In this document: piece by piece, positions 49,357 to 60,107 of the stretch
Layout of the letters: each line of letters starts with the position of its first letter
How positions within the stretch are numbered: position 1 is the first letter of the stretch
DNA from: Pisolithus tinctorius
Taxonomy: Eukaryota > Basidiomycota > Agaricomycetes > Boletales > Pisolithaceae
Length of the DNA stretch: 64,000 nt
Reading direction: 5' to 3'
NCBI GenBank assembly: GCA_024663395.1
Contig: JANFAH010000006.1
Coordinates: 434,001-498,000 of the forward strand
Program-made: the position numbers and the translations under genes
Notes under the pieces: generated by a model
Database searches by the model: none
What the model was told of the DNA's origin: nothing
What the model saw: only the letters and a program-made list of their open reading frames with translations

Positions 49357-49407
49357 AGTGGCGCTCAAGGTGGCTTTGGACGTGCTCTGGCAGCACTCTG
49401 GAAGTGC
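49357..49407 (+). repeat. Harbinger terminal inverted repeat, left
   Basis: The first 24 bases match the right end perfectly; the rest contains three GCTCTGG-type units. Confidence 0.9.
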
Positions 49408-49581
49408 TCTGGAATCGCGCTGCTGCTGCTATAAAATTTGACTCTGACATGCCAGCACTGCTTGACTAGCAATACATGTAGTTACTTATCCTGGAAGATA
49501 CATGTCAAATAACATAGCAAACTCGCATTAATGCATTGTACATGATCGATAAACATCTACCCATCATTCAAGAGCTACCAG

Positions 49582-51122
49582 ATGCCCCGGAAATCTGTCC
49601 GCCAAGATCTGCTCAAACAGCTGGACGAGACTAGCCTTCATGTTGCGATAGCAAGGCTTGAAAATGCACGACGTGGAGTTGACGGTAGCAGCTCAGAATC
49701 TATGTCAACGTCGCTGAGTTCAGGCTCCAGCTCCCCCACAACTCTCTTCTTCATCACTCCGCCATCGCCGGTCACTCCAATCCTGTCAGATTTCGAATCC
49801 AGCGCCTCCAATGACACAGACTCCACAGCTGAGCGCAATGGGCGTTACGCTCGGCTGCTAAACGCGATCACGGCTCTCAGAGATGAAGTAGAGCATGCGC
49901 GTATCCTTGAGAGACCTGAGATGCCAATGATGCGGGCATCTCAGCTGTGCCTCCTCGAACATTTCGCGGATCATCGGCCCCACCTGTTTCGAAAGCGCCT
50001 TCGTGTAGACCCACCAATTTTTGATTGCATTCTGGATCAGATTAGTGGACATGCGATATTCCAAAGCAATTCCGAAAACCGTCAGCTGGCAGTCGCAGTC
50101 CAGTTGGCGATCTTCCTTTTCCGTGCAGGGCATTATGGAAATGCGGTGTCACCTGAGGATGTAGCGCAGTGGGCCGGTGTTAGCATTGGCTCGGTTGTCA
50201 ATTGTATGAACCGTGTGATGGTAGCTATACTGGATGAGCATGATAGATTCATCAATATTCCGTCTGAAGACTCGCAGGAGATGGAGAGAGTGCAGGTTTT
50301 CACTGAGTCACGCACCTGTTCAGCCTGGAGGAATGGCGTGTTTGCTGCTGATGGTTCAAGTATTCCCCTCTTTGAGAAACCACATATCTTCGGGGAAACG
50401 TTCTATGATAGAAAATCTAGGTACTCGTTGAACTGTCAGGTGTGTACTCAAATGCTGAGTGCGAACAGCAGAAGAAACTTACCGAGATAGCTTATTGTTT
50501 TGCCACACAATCTTCTTGTCGTGGACTATGGACTTGGACATCCGGGAAGCGTCCATGATGCGTGGGCCTTCCAGGGGACTCGCATCGCTTCAAATCCTAT
50601 GCAGTTGATTCCACGTGATCATTGGACGTGGGCGGACAGTGCATACCCATCGGAGACGTGGTGTGTTGTCCCCTTCAAAAAACCTAAAGGTGGGAGATTA
50701 TCTCGAGATCAGAATGTGTATAACAAGTACCTTTCAAAGGTACGCACCTAGCTTTGCCGCAGTATATTGGCTGACAGCTTTGGAAGATCCGCATACGAGT
50801 TGAACACGCATTTGCTGCCTTGAAAGGGCGCTTTCAAAGCCTCCATGAAGTGCGTCTGAAAATCCGGACGGAGAAAGATATGAAAGTCACGATTTACTGG
50901 GTGCTTTGTTGCATCATCCTACACAACATGATCATCCAGTTTGAGGAGGAAATGGACGATACGATTGAGCATTCAACTGACTGGGCGGTCAACGAAGGAA
51001 GTGGCCTTGATGATGGGGACGGAATTGCTGCGGTGGAGGCTGTGGAGACTGTTGGTCAGCGATTTCGAACGAAGCTATTGGATCAGTTGTTTCAACATCT
51101 CGGACGGGAACGAACCCATTAA
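49582..51122 (+). CDS. PIF/Harbinger transposase (DDE_4 type), 480 aa
   Basis: Cuts and reinserts the element. Exons are 49582-50439, 50491-50739 and 50787-51122; the sum is 1,443 nt in phase. A Ser/Thr/Pro-rich N-terminus is followed by a helix-turn-helix-like region (VSPEDVAQWAGVSIGSVVNC) and the DDE nuclease core: first Asp in GVFAADGSSIPLFEKP, second Asp in NLLVVDYGLGHPGSVHDAW, and Glu in IRIRVEHAFAALKGRFQSLH. The motif DSAYPSETWCVVPFKKP between them is also typical. The length is normal for the family and no break was seen. The C-terminal tail is acidic. The start is the first ATG, 225 bases inside the left end. Confidence 0.92.
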
Positions 51123-51296
51123 TAGCGGTTGTGGGAGACGGTAGTATTAGCAAGATGAAAAAAATACATTCACTGTATGTACATCTTGCGAGAGAATAGC
51201 GGAAACACGAATATGACGCAAGTACATAGTGGGAATGCGCCGGAGATGGATACAGCGGGGAAGTGTGAGTAAAAACTTGGCCACGACAAGATAAAC

Positions 51297-53026
51297 CTAT
51301 GCAGCGGGAGGGGTTGTGTCCGAATCGGCCTTCATGAGTTTCGCAAGCTCGATTTTGAGGCGAAGCGTCTCTGCCTCGCTGTTGAAGGTGATCTCCTGGG
51401 CCTTCATCAGCTGGATGTCGAGTTTCTTCGCCTCCAACTCCAATTCCATCTTAGTCGCCATTTCCGCCTGCTCTTTCATCAATTCCTCCTTCCTATGAAG
51501 ATATTCCATCTTGACCATATAGCGTTTAGTCTTCCCAGAAGAAGAAGAAGCCACTAACGACTCAGCTTCGTGACTCAAGTCGATGACCTGGTCTTGAAGC
51601 TGAGACTTGCCATGTTTAGTTAGTGTCGAACTTGGCTTCGTCGAACTTGTCTTTGATGATGAGTCCCAGAGGGACTGGCTAGGTTTTCGGGAAGAGCTAC
51701 CGGAGGATTCAGATGTTGTCGTAGAGGTGATACTTGCAGATGAAGGAGGAGGGCAAAGATACGGCGAAGACCGAGAGAAGGCGATTCGGCTATCCGATGA
51801 GGGCGTACAACCCCTTCGCAGGAGGGAGAACCTAGAGGGGAAATGAGTGTCACTTGGCATTGAAGGCCATTGTAACTAGCAATAACTTATCAGTAAAATT
51901 TCATTAATGTTGCTCTGAATGAACATGAACATACCTCGTCACCCTGCACAGACGCAGAGTCCATGTTGACGTCGGGGGACTCATCACCACCAGTCTGCTC
52001 ATCCCCAAACCCTGGCATTGCCTCATCAAACCCAGCTCCACCATCTTCTTCGCCCGCATTAGTGACTTCACTGCCAGCTTGAGATGGCACGTCCTCCTCG
52101 GCTTCCTCGAGTTCCCCCACTGTCCCCCCCGCACCCATGCAATCACCTGCGATCTCAGCCCCAGAACCCGAAACATTCTTCATACCAAGTGTCTTGTTTT
52201 GGATAACTGCTAAGAAGCCCTCTGCATGGTTTTTGTTTGGCTCGGAGTTGAAGGGCTCGGGATCGAACGATGGGTTCCCCTGCCAAATGGAATGTAAGTC
52301 GTCATACCAAGGAAAACTGTTGAGAACGACATCTGTATGTACACATAAGCCCCTGCATTCTTGTACATCGGTCATGTAACATACCGTGAAGGTTGGCGAA
52401 TTTTGGATGGCCAGGTATGATGCCTTCCCCAGACTGTTTGAATCGCGCACGGCACTTTCGATAGCTTGCTTTCAGCCTAGATGATCATTAGTGAATCCTG
52501 GGTTTATCAGATGATCGGAGACTCACGTATTGAGACGGTTGCCCACGCTGACTTGAAACTTGGCAGCACTCGCTGTGTACATGTCCTTGTAGACGCTGTC
52601 ATCCTCGAAAATGGCTTGAGTGATCATCGCTTGGACCTCCTTCTTGTTGTGGCCCACCGGTCTCTCAGTCGAAGTAGATGATAATGATGGGGGTAAGTCA
52701 CCTGAGTTTTTGTCGCTGAAAAGAATCCTGCAGTTAGCAGGATGGCTAAGGAGCCACTGGACAAGTATTTCGGTACGAGGAGTATCCCAATTGATGTTTT
52801 TCAGCTGGGTACTTTCCATCGAGGAGTCAGCTGCCGGCTGCTTGTTGGATGCTGGGCCCTTCCCTTTACTCCCACTCCCAGGTACTTGTGAGGACAATCC
52901 ACCAGCAGTAGTCACAGTTACAGAAGGCCTTCCTCGACGAGCTTGTCCACTCGATGAAGCCATGGGTTTTGATAAGAGTGTCTGCAGGCGAGCAGACCAT
53001 CGAGGGTGTCGTCGATAGGGAGGCAT
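51297..53026 (-). CDS. Harbinger ORF1-like DNA-binding protein
   Basis: The second gene of the element, convergent with the transposase. The start at 53026 gives MPPYRRHPRWSARLQTLLSK, a basic N-terminus, then a Ser/Gly/Lys-rich linker. A SANT/Myb-like helical region follows (NINWDTPRTEILVQWLLSHP, VQAMITQAIFEDDSVYKDMY, SAAKFQVSVGNRLNT) and continues in the next exon with a Lys/Arg-rich helix read from the 52430-52470 region (ASYRKCRARFKQSGEGI). The middle is acidic. The C-terminal exon (51297 to about 51855) is Ser-rich with a long Lys/Glu coiled coil (KEELMKEQAEMATKMELELE). In plant and animal Harbingers the Myb-like ORF1 protein binds the ends and brings in the transposase; that is the likely role here. 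Confidence 0.7.
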
Positions 53027-53064
53027 AATTTTCAAACTCCGTCACGGCATTGCTCTCGAATTTG

Positions 53065-53115
53065 CCACTTCCAGAGCGCTTCCAGAGCGCTTCCAAAGCC
53101 ACCTTGAGCGCCACT
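53065..53115 (-). repeat. Harbinger terminal inverted repeat, right
   Basis: Reverse complement of 49357-49407 with about four mismatches; contains two GCGCTTCCAGA-type units. Confidence 0.9.
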
Positions 53116-53118
53116 ATT
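53116..53118. repeat. Harbinger target-site duplication ATT, right
   Basis: Identical to 49354-49356. Confidence 0.8.
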
Positions 53119-53204
53119 ATAGGCACTCGGTTGCTGCGGGCACATTATTCCAAAAATCTTTTCTGTCAATCATCCCCGAGGCAAAATCGGCAATTGGACA
53201 TGTA

Positions 53205-53262
53205 CTGCACGTCGTACTACTGCGTGACTGCGTGACTGACAACTGCACTACCGCAGTGTCTG
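53205..53262 (+). repeat. Subterminal-type repeat shared with 39.4-39.6 kb
   Basis: Contains TACTACTGCGTGACTGCGTG as at about 39510, followed by CTGCACTACCGCAGTG. It lies just before the right border of the transposon block. Confidence 0.45.
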
Positions 53263-53302
53263 GTGTCCCCCTGCTGACATTACTTCTAAACTTCGAAAAA
53301 CG

Positions 53303-53873
53303 TAGTAGTAACATTGATGGTGTCATCGTCAGCAACACGACTATCGCTCGGCCATCCTCATTGACAGATCGTGAGTGACTAATCCCGCGAATGTTGGGTG
53401 CCTGCGTCACTTATGCTATGCTCGCAGAAAACAAGGCCGAGACGGGTGGCTTATCTGGTAAGCCGGTAAAACCTTACACCCTCCGTGCCTTGAAGACGCT
53501 TCGAGCGCATCTCCCTGCGTCTATTCCGATCATTGGTTGCGGTGGCATCAGCTCCGGCGCTGACGCTCTGGAGTATGGACGTGCAGGCGCATCGTTCATC
53601 CAGCTGTACACTGAATTCGGGTATGATGGCGTGGGCACGTGCCGGCGAATAAAAGACGAGCTTGTGTCATTACTGAAGAGGGAAGGGAAGACGTGGGGAG
53701 ACGTGGTTAATGAATCCGTGGCGAGGTTGAGCTGGAAGGAGCCGAATCCCCCTTTACCTGCACCAGTCCGCGAAGGAGAGGCAACGGTAGGGAAGCTGAT
53801 AGAGGAGGCGGAGGTGCTCCAATCCCTGCTAAATGAGCTAGGTGAGAAGATGAGCGGTAGCGCAGAGCCCCAG
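53303..53873 (+). pseudogene. 5'-truncated dihydroorotate dehydrogenase relic
   Basis: A nearly identical copy of the end of the fifth coding exon ([17 protein letters not shown] onward), the last intron and the last exon of the DHODH gene at 20870-22656. The front 70 percent of the gene, including the FMN/substrate-site motif SSPNTPGLR, is missing. The original TAG stop has become CAG, so the frame would read on to 54020. No promoter or start is present. It is a passenger of the segmental duplication. Confidence 0.92.
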
Positions 53874-54105
53874 CAATACATATTCGGCCAACCTATACCA
53901 GTATCTAGTTTCAGAACTACATACTGGCGTCCAAAAAGCTACCGCAACCTGTGGCCCGCAGCTCTAGGATCTGATGAGCCACATTTAGTGCTCCCCAGAG
54001 CAGCACGTCATTTGCGCTGACAATGAGCTTAGAAATCGCGTATGGGAGGCCAATCAAGTGAATATCTCCCGTCTTTCGGCTCTCCTCCGTATTTGATAGG
54101 TGAAC

Positions 54106-55802
54106 ATGAAGTTCGAACCTCGACTGTTGGTGTGCTCACTCCTAGGTTCCTTGTTCTTCCGACTACTACCATTGGGATGTTTGCCGCCACACGGTTCCCA
54201 GCGAGATGCCTCCAAGTCAATTGCTATCGTTGGTGCGGGGAGCGCCGGGCTGGCGATGTTGAAATCCCTATTGGATCTGCCAATCGAGACTCGTGCAGAC
54301 TGGGACATAGTAGTATACGAGCAACGTAGGGACGTCGGGGGAATATGGTGCGATCTATTCTTGCTTGTTATGCCTATTCACGAAACTCAATCCACTGGAT
54401 GCTGATTGCCAGGTTGCCAGATCCATCACCGCCACCTCCGCCTGAGCTACCGGAAACTCCACTGTATCCCCTGCTGCACACTAATATCCCTATCCCCATG
54501 ATGACTTACCCCGGCTTTCCGTTCCCGCCTGGCACCCCCCTGTTTCCCCTACACGAATACATACAACAGTATCACCGGGATTACGCGACACTCCATGGTC
54601 TCTGGCCATATATCAAGTTCAACCATACTGTACTGTCGTCGTCATGGGTAGGAACGCCTCAGGCTGGGCATTGGGAGATCGTCATTGAAGATCATAATGG
54701 TGACCGGGCAAAAAGAGCATTCGATCATCTCGTCGTTGGGAGTGGGCATAATCATGAGCCACATATTGTGGTATTCGCTGGACAAGAGACGTGGTTAGAG
54801 AACGCTAAGGGGGGACCGGAACGTGAAATTCTGCACTCCATATGGTACCGCGACCCCAGTCGGTATGTCAACCGAACCGTCGTAGTGGTAGGTGGAGGGG
54901 CAAGCGGACTCGACATGGCGTCTCAGGTATCGCAGTATTCCCGCAAAGTGAGTGTCATCCTGTGATGGTTCATCATGCAGTCGGTGCTTGAATAATTTTA
55001 GATTTATCTCAGTACCCGCAGTCCGCCGGAGGGGGCGCCGACAGGACCCGTGGAGATGAAGCCTGGGATTTCACATTTCACATCGGATGATGTTGTCTTT
55101 ACGGATGGCTCGATGGTGCGGGACGTGGATACGGTCTTGTTAGGTACGGGCTATGATCTCCGGGTACCTTTCTTAGAAGAGGGCGGGGAAGTGATCGTGA
55201 AACCAAGATCTAACGAGACGGACGGACGCAGACTTACCACCAACCTGCGCTATCTGTTCCCACTCCACAGACATATATTTTCTCTGTCGGAGTCTTACCC
55301 AACGAACGCACTGGCTTTCATCGGCCTCCCGATATTAGCCCTGAGCTGTCCGTCGGATACTGCGCAGAGCATCTATGCCTCCTCGATCATTGCGAATGGT
55401 GGCCTGCTTGCGCCCCGAACTGAATTGTTGAGCCAGCTTGCAGACAGCGAGGAAGAGCTTCGGAGGAGAGGGTACGATCCGTATTACATTGGACACAGGA
55501 TGGTCGAAAATTCCACGTTCGATTATCAAGACGGCCTCATCGAAACTCTGCGATTGAAGAAGGGATTGCCAGGGGAGAATACCCCTTTCGTCGAGCCTTG
55601 GAGAAGAGAAACCATTATCTACATAGGTAGCATGAAGCGAGGGTGGCGGAGGCTGGAGGGACTTGGACTAGCTGAGGAGTGGCTAGACGGAATTGAGAGT
55701 GAAGAAGAGTGGGCTGATCTTATGACACGAGTAGGCGTATGGCAGAGTAATTGGGAGACGGAGCACCAGTTAGTATTTCCGGATGACATGCTCATATATT
55801 GA
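54106..55802 (+). CDS. Flavin-containing monooxygenase FMO3 (525 aa), copy of FMO1
   Basis: Exons are 54106-54347, 54413-54947 and 55002-55802, exactly the FMO1 structure shifted by 31,212 with no indel. About 16 of 525 residues differ from FMO1, none in the leader or first exon. The FAD motif AIVGAGSAGLAMLKSLLD, NADPH motif VVVVGGGASGLDMASQVS and LLGTGYDLRVP are kept. Because the duplication took the end of DHODH along, the gene keeps the same upstream 230 bases with the CCAAT box, so it should be expressed like FMO1; that is inference. Confidence 0.9.
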
Positions 55803-56825
55803 TGAATGACAAGACTTTCTGTCTTCTACTATCTAATCAAAGATGAAGTATGATGGAGAGGTCTGAAAGCGAAGAAGGGCTTATGACATGAATGAGCACA
55901 TGGCGGAGAGATTGCAAGGGAGACGGCATATCAGCTGGGATTTTTCTAACTTGAACTGTAATCTTTCTTTAGGGTAGAGGAAAGCAAGGTAAAGGACAAG
56001 TTCTAGAAAGGGCCCACCCCTCACCAGACATAGCAGTTCGTCAGACACCCTATATATTGAATGTTTCTCATCCTACCTTATGTCAGACCCAGAAAGAATC
56101 GACACAAAAGCAGTCCAGTCTGAAAGTACTGCCGTACCTTCAAGTTGCATTCCAAAAATTATGCTCCACATGGTGACCATAGTAGGTGGTCTGACATGCT
56201 ACAGATACAAAGGTCAGAACAACACAGTGTGGGACTAACTTATAATCAGGGGTAACTGCATCTATGAGCTGTGAAGAAGCTACGAAGTTTCTTCGGCTTC
56301 CTATGCTTACATAAGACTGACGGATACCGCCACGTTGTACTGCGGCGGGTCAAAAATAGATATCACTTCCCACGGCAGTCTGATCCTGCCCATATTTGGC
56401 CTATATCCGATCCTGCCCATACAGTATACTCCAACATAGTGCGACAATAATAATCAAGGCTAGAACGTTTCATTACGCCGCAGTGCGCACTCTCCGTAAG
56501 CATTTATATACCAACTCCTCATTATTTCCTCCGGGTAACCGTAAGAGGAAAAGCCCGCGTTTATTACATAGTACCAGCCCACCGGGATCGTGAAAATTCG
56601 TCGTTTTCAGATCTACAATCTGGTAGGTGAGCACTGTCAAACAGGCACTGCGACCTGTGCCCCGCAGCTTTAGGATCCCATAAACCGTAATGCAGAATCA
56701 GCGTTTCCCCAAAGTTATAGCACATGATACGCGAGTACGCGGGTACGGTGCGACGTAACCTTAACCCGTGCCAAATTCTTAGCTGCTCAAGTTCTGGTTT
56801 GACTTTGCGAGTTGCATTGTAGTTA
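55803..56825. other. Spacer between FMO3 and FMO4
   Basis: Unit B copy of 24591-25592. Small indels only, for example a 25-bp local repeat of GATCCTGCCCATA around 56380-56420 not seen in unit A. No gene recognised. Confidence 0.5.
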
Positions 56826-57177
56826 CAACGACATCAACACACCGAGAGAAGGAGAAATGGAAAGAGCTTGGGCTACCATCCGATAACCGGTATGTGCCTG
56901 TTTTCTGTTCAAGTCGTCATCCCTGCTTCGCTTTGCAACCCTCAAGATCCCGTCAAAGCCTCGGAACGTGATTATCATTTGCGCTCATCCTTCTTTGCAA
57001 AAGATCGAAGCCGTCAAGTCCCTTCCTGACATATCTGATCATTTTTAATGATGCACAGACCCAGATCGCACTGACGATGTCACCAATGAGGGTGATTGGG
57101 ATACCGACCCCCCAAGACTCCGACCTCAGACATACTGAGTGTCGGGGAAGATCCCAAGGCAAAGCTAGCTAACTCTC
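56826..57177 (+). pseudogene. Relic gene, spacer copy B1
   Basis: Equivalent of 25593-25950. Here SLPDISDHF is followed directly by TAA, whereas copy B2 reads on. Confidence 0.45.
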
Positions 57178-57333
57178 CATAGCCGTAACTGGTTGGACGT
57201 TGAGTGCTGATATATCGAACTTGGCGACACAAAAAGAGGTGGTTCTTGCCTGTCTACACGTGTTATCCACCTGTTTCCTTCCAACGCACGAAACATCCGT
57301 CAGAGTGACGGTTAGCTAGTCAGTATAACCTCT

Positions 57334-57455
57334 GAACGAATATAGGATGTCACTCTTTGATCGTGCTGCCCATGGATACTGGATCGTTCCGCAGGTCGGA
57401 CTGGCGGTGCTACTGGTGAAGAATCCACACATATCATTGGCACCGAGGATGAACT
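57334..57455 (+). promoter_or_regulatory. FMO2-type upstream module in the FMO4 promoter
   Basis: Starts GAACGAATATAGGATGTCAC and ends in CATTGGCACCGAGGATGAAC; matches 26104-26222 upstream of FMO2. Confidence 0.6.
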
Positions 57456-57600
57456 TCTCAACGAACATAGGATCTCACTTCTTGACTAACACCATGGGTA
57501 CTCAACAATGCCGTCGGATGGGGCGATGCTACGGTGAATAATCCTACACATCATTGGCACCAAAGATGAACTCAGCAAGTCTGCATGAGGGCGGAGGGGG
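57456..57600 (+). promoter_or_regulatory. FMO5-type upstream module in the FMO4 promoter
   Basis: Starts CTCAACGAACATAGGATCTC and matches 61632-61775 upstream of FMO5, including GCCGTCGG and CGATGCTACGGTGAATAATC. So FMO4 carries both module types in series. Confidence 0.65.
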
Positions 57601-57610
57601 AGGGGGTAGC

Positions 57611-57619
57611 TATATAAAT
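57611..57619 (+). promoter_or_regulatory. TATA box of FMO4
   Basis: TATATAAAT, 59 bases before the ATG, after a G-rich run. Confidence 0.7.
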
Positions 57620-57669
57620 TAAAACCACCACGACGTCTTTCAGTTCTCCTTCATAATTGTTAAGTGAAC

Positions 57670-59333
57670 ATGAAGTTCGACCTTCAACAGGGATCTTTAC
57701 CCCCGCACGGTGAGCCCGAAACCCACCGCGTCCAGCAAGGTGCTTCAAAGTCAGTCGCTATCATTGGCGCCGGGAGCGCTGGACTGGCTATGTTGAAATC
57801 CTTGTTGGATTTGCCAGTCGAGACTCGTGCGGACTGGGATATAGTTCTGTACGAGAAACGTGGGGACGTCGGGGGAATATGGTACGGTCTGTTCCTGCTT
57901 ATTACTCCCCTACACGAAATTTAGTGTGCACTGAAAACTGGAATAGGTTGCCAGATGCATCACCCTCTTCTCCGCCAGCAGTACCCGAAACACCACTGTA
58001 TCCGCTGCTGCACGCCAATACTCCTGTTCCCATGATGACTTACCCTGGCTTTCCGTTCCCACCTGGCACGCCCCTTTTCCCCTTACACGAATATATAGAG
58101 CAGTATCACCGGGATTACGCGACACAGTATGGTCTCTGGCCATATATCAAGTTCAACCATACTGTGTTGTCATCATCATGGGCGGGAACGCCGCAAACAG
58201 GACATTGGGAGATTATTGTTGAAGATGGCAATGGTAACCGGGTGCAAAGATCATTTGATCATCTCGTCGTTGCCAATGGGCATAACCACGCGCCCCATAT
58301 CATAGTATTTCCAGGACAAGAAGCGTGGCTAGAGAACGCTAAAGGCGGACCAGAACGTGAAATTCTGCACTCTGTATGGTACCGCGACCCTAATCAGTAT
58401 GCCAACCGAACTGTCATAGTGGTGGGCGGCGGAGCAAGTGGAGTCGACATCGCGTCTCAGGTGTCGCAGTATGCCAACAAAGTGAGTCCTATCTGTGATG
58501 ATGGTTCGTCAGTTGATGCTTGAATTTTCTAGGTTTATCTCAGTGTTCGCAGTTCGCCACTGGAGACTCCAACAGGACCTGTGGAAATGAAGCCTGGGAT
58601 TTCACATTTTACACCGGAAGCCGTCGTCTTTACGGATGGGTCCGTGGCGCAAGACATTGATACGGTCCTACTGGGTACCGGTTATGACCTACGGATGCCT
58701 TTCCTAGAAGAAGGCGGGGAAGTGATCGTGAAACCAGGATCTAACAAGTCAGACGGACGCAAGCTGACCACCAACCTGCGTTACCTGTTCCCGCTCCATA
58801 AACATATATTTTCCCTGTCGGAATCTTACCCGACGAACGCACTGGCTTTCATCGGCCTCCCGATATTTAGCTTCAGCTGTTCCTTGGATACCGCGCAGAG
58901 TATCTACGCCTCGTCGATCATTGCGAACGGCAGCCTGCTCGAATCCCGAGCTGAATTGTTGAAGCAACTTGCGGACAGCGAAGAAGACCTTCGAAGCAGA
59001 GGGTATGATCCGTATTACATTGGACACAGGATGGTCGACAATTCGACTTTCGATTATCAAGAGAATCTCATCGACACTCTACGATCGAAGGGAGGATTAC
59101 CAGACCAAACCACCAATTTCGTCGATCCCTGGAGAAGGGAATGCGTCCGATACTGGAGCAACGTCAAACGAGGATGGAAAAGGCTGGAGGCACTTGGATT
59201 AGCTGAGGAATGGCTAGAGGGGATTAAGAGTGAAGAAGAGTGGGTTGAGCTTATGAGACGAGTGAATGCGTGGCAGAAAGATTGGGAGACGGTGCACCAA
59301 GTAACATTTCCAGATGACAAGCTCATATATTGA
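57670..59333 (+). CDS. Flavin-containing monooxygenase FMO4 (515 aa), leaderless form
   Basis: Exons are 57670-57881, 57947-58481 and 58533-59333; 1,548 nt in phase. The start MKFDLQQGSLPPHGEPETHR goes almost straight to the FAD motif AIIGAGSAGLAMLKSLLD: 16 residues of the hydrophobic leader are gone in frame compared with FMO2, so a cytosolic enzyme is likely. The NADPH motif VIVVGGGASGVDIASQVS and LLGTGYDLRMP are intact, and the rest of the protein is full length. The first intron uses a GTACGG donor, as in FMO5. It occupies the position of FMO2 in the duplicated unit but is closer to FMO5 in sequence, leader, splice donor and proximal promoter. Confidence 0.9.
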
Positions 59334-60107
59334 TGGGTGATATGGCATTCTATCTTTTACCATGCAATCGATGGTGTCCAGAGTGTGATGAACAGGGTTG
59401 AGAGCAACGAAGGGCTTACGATACCAGTGAACGCATGGCAGAGAGATTGGGGGATGACACACCGGCTGGTATCTCTATAACCTGATCTGCAATCTTTCTC
59501 TGGAATAGGAGGAAGAAAGGTAGAGGACAAGTCCTGAGTGGCCGCCTGCCACCAGAGACGCAGTTCGTCAGAGATCATACAACCTTGCGTCAGACCCAGA
59601 AACACTCGACATAAAAGTAGTCCAGTGTGAATAGTAACAAGTCCTAAATAGCATCATGACTGAGTGCAGCACGCCAATAGTTATCTGCAAGTACCATGGT
59701 GACCGTAGTAAGCAACATACGATCTGGTCCTACACATCACAAATACGAGGGTCAAAGCAACACAATGTCGAGGCGCGGACTAATTTTATGTAAGGACAGA
59801 TGTGAAGATGAAGTGGCTACGAGATTCCAACAGAAATTCTGCGGTTTCTCATGAAGATGCTCACACAAGATTGAGCGATACTATTGGTCGCCCAAAAAGA
59901 GAAATCACTTGACCTCGAAGCTTACCTGGTGGTTTGGGATTTTCAGTACTAGCACTGTCTACATACCAGCTCCGCTTTCATTTCCGATGTTGTTTGTGTC
60001 CTTACCAAAATGAGCAGCAGGTTGAACTGGACCATGTGCACTTCAGGGCGTACGAAGAATGAAATCAAGTCAAATGCAGTGCACATAGATATCTCACATA
60101 TCATCCA
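59334..60107. other. FMO4 downstream spacer
   Basis: Counterpart of 28006-28772; no intact gene seen. Confidence 0.5.

Larger units (their letters stand above)
49357..53115 (+). mobile_element. PIF/Harbinger DNA transposon, complete, 3,759 bp, two genes
   Basis: The inverted ends begin AGTGGCGCTCAAGGTGGCTT; about 51 bases match with about 4 mismatches (49357-49407 against the reverse complement of 53065-53115). A 3-bp target duplication ATT flanks it (49354-49356 and 53116-53118). Each end contains repeated GCTCTGGAAG-type units, probable transposase or ORF1-protein binding sites. The two convergent genes, a DDE_4 transposase and an ORF1-like protein, are the standard Harbinger complement. 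Both look intact, so the element may be autonomous. It is nested in the composite transposon block. Confidence 0.93.
38231..53302. mobile_element. Composite transposon block between duplication units A and B
   Basis: About 15 kb with no counterpart in either unit. The left border is where unit A homology ends; the right border is where the DHODH copy begins. It holds a Plavaka-like transposase and accessory gene (minus strand), an LTR-like block, subterminal-type repeats and a complete Harbinger element. I could not find matching inverted ends at 38231 and 53302, so this is probably not one simple element. Confidence 0.7.

Noticed and set aside
38231..53302. Interpretation of the whole block as a single transposon
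   Set aside because: The sequences at the two borders are not inverted repeats of each other, no target duplication was seen, and several different element types are inside.
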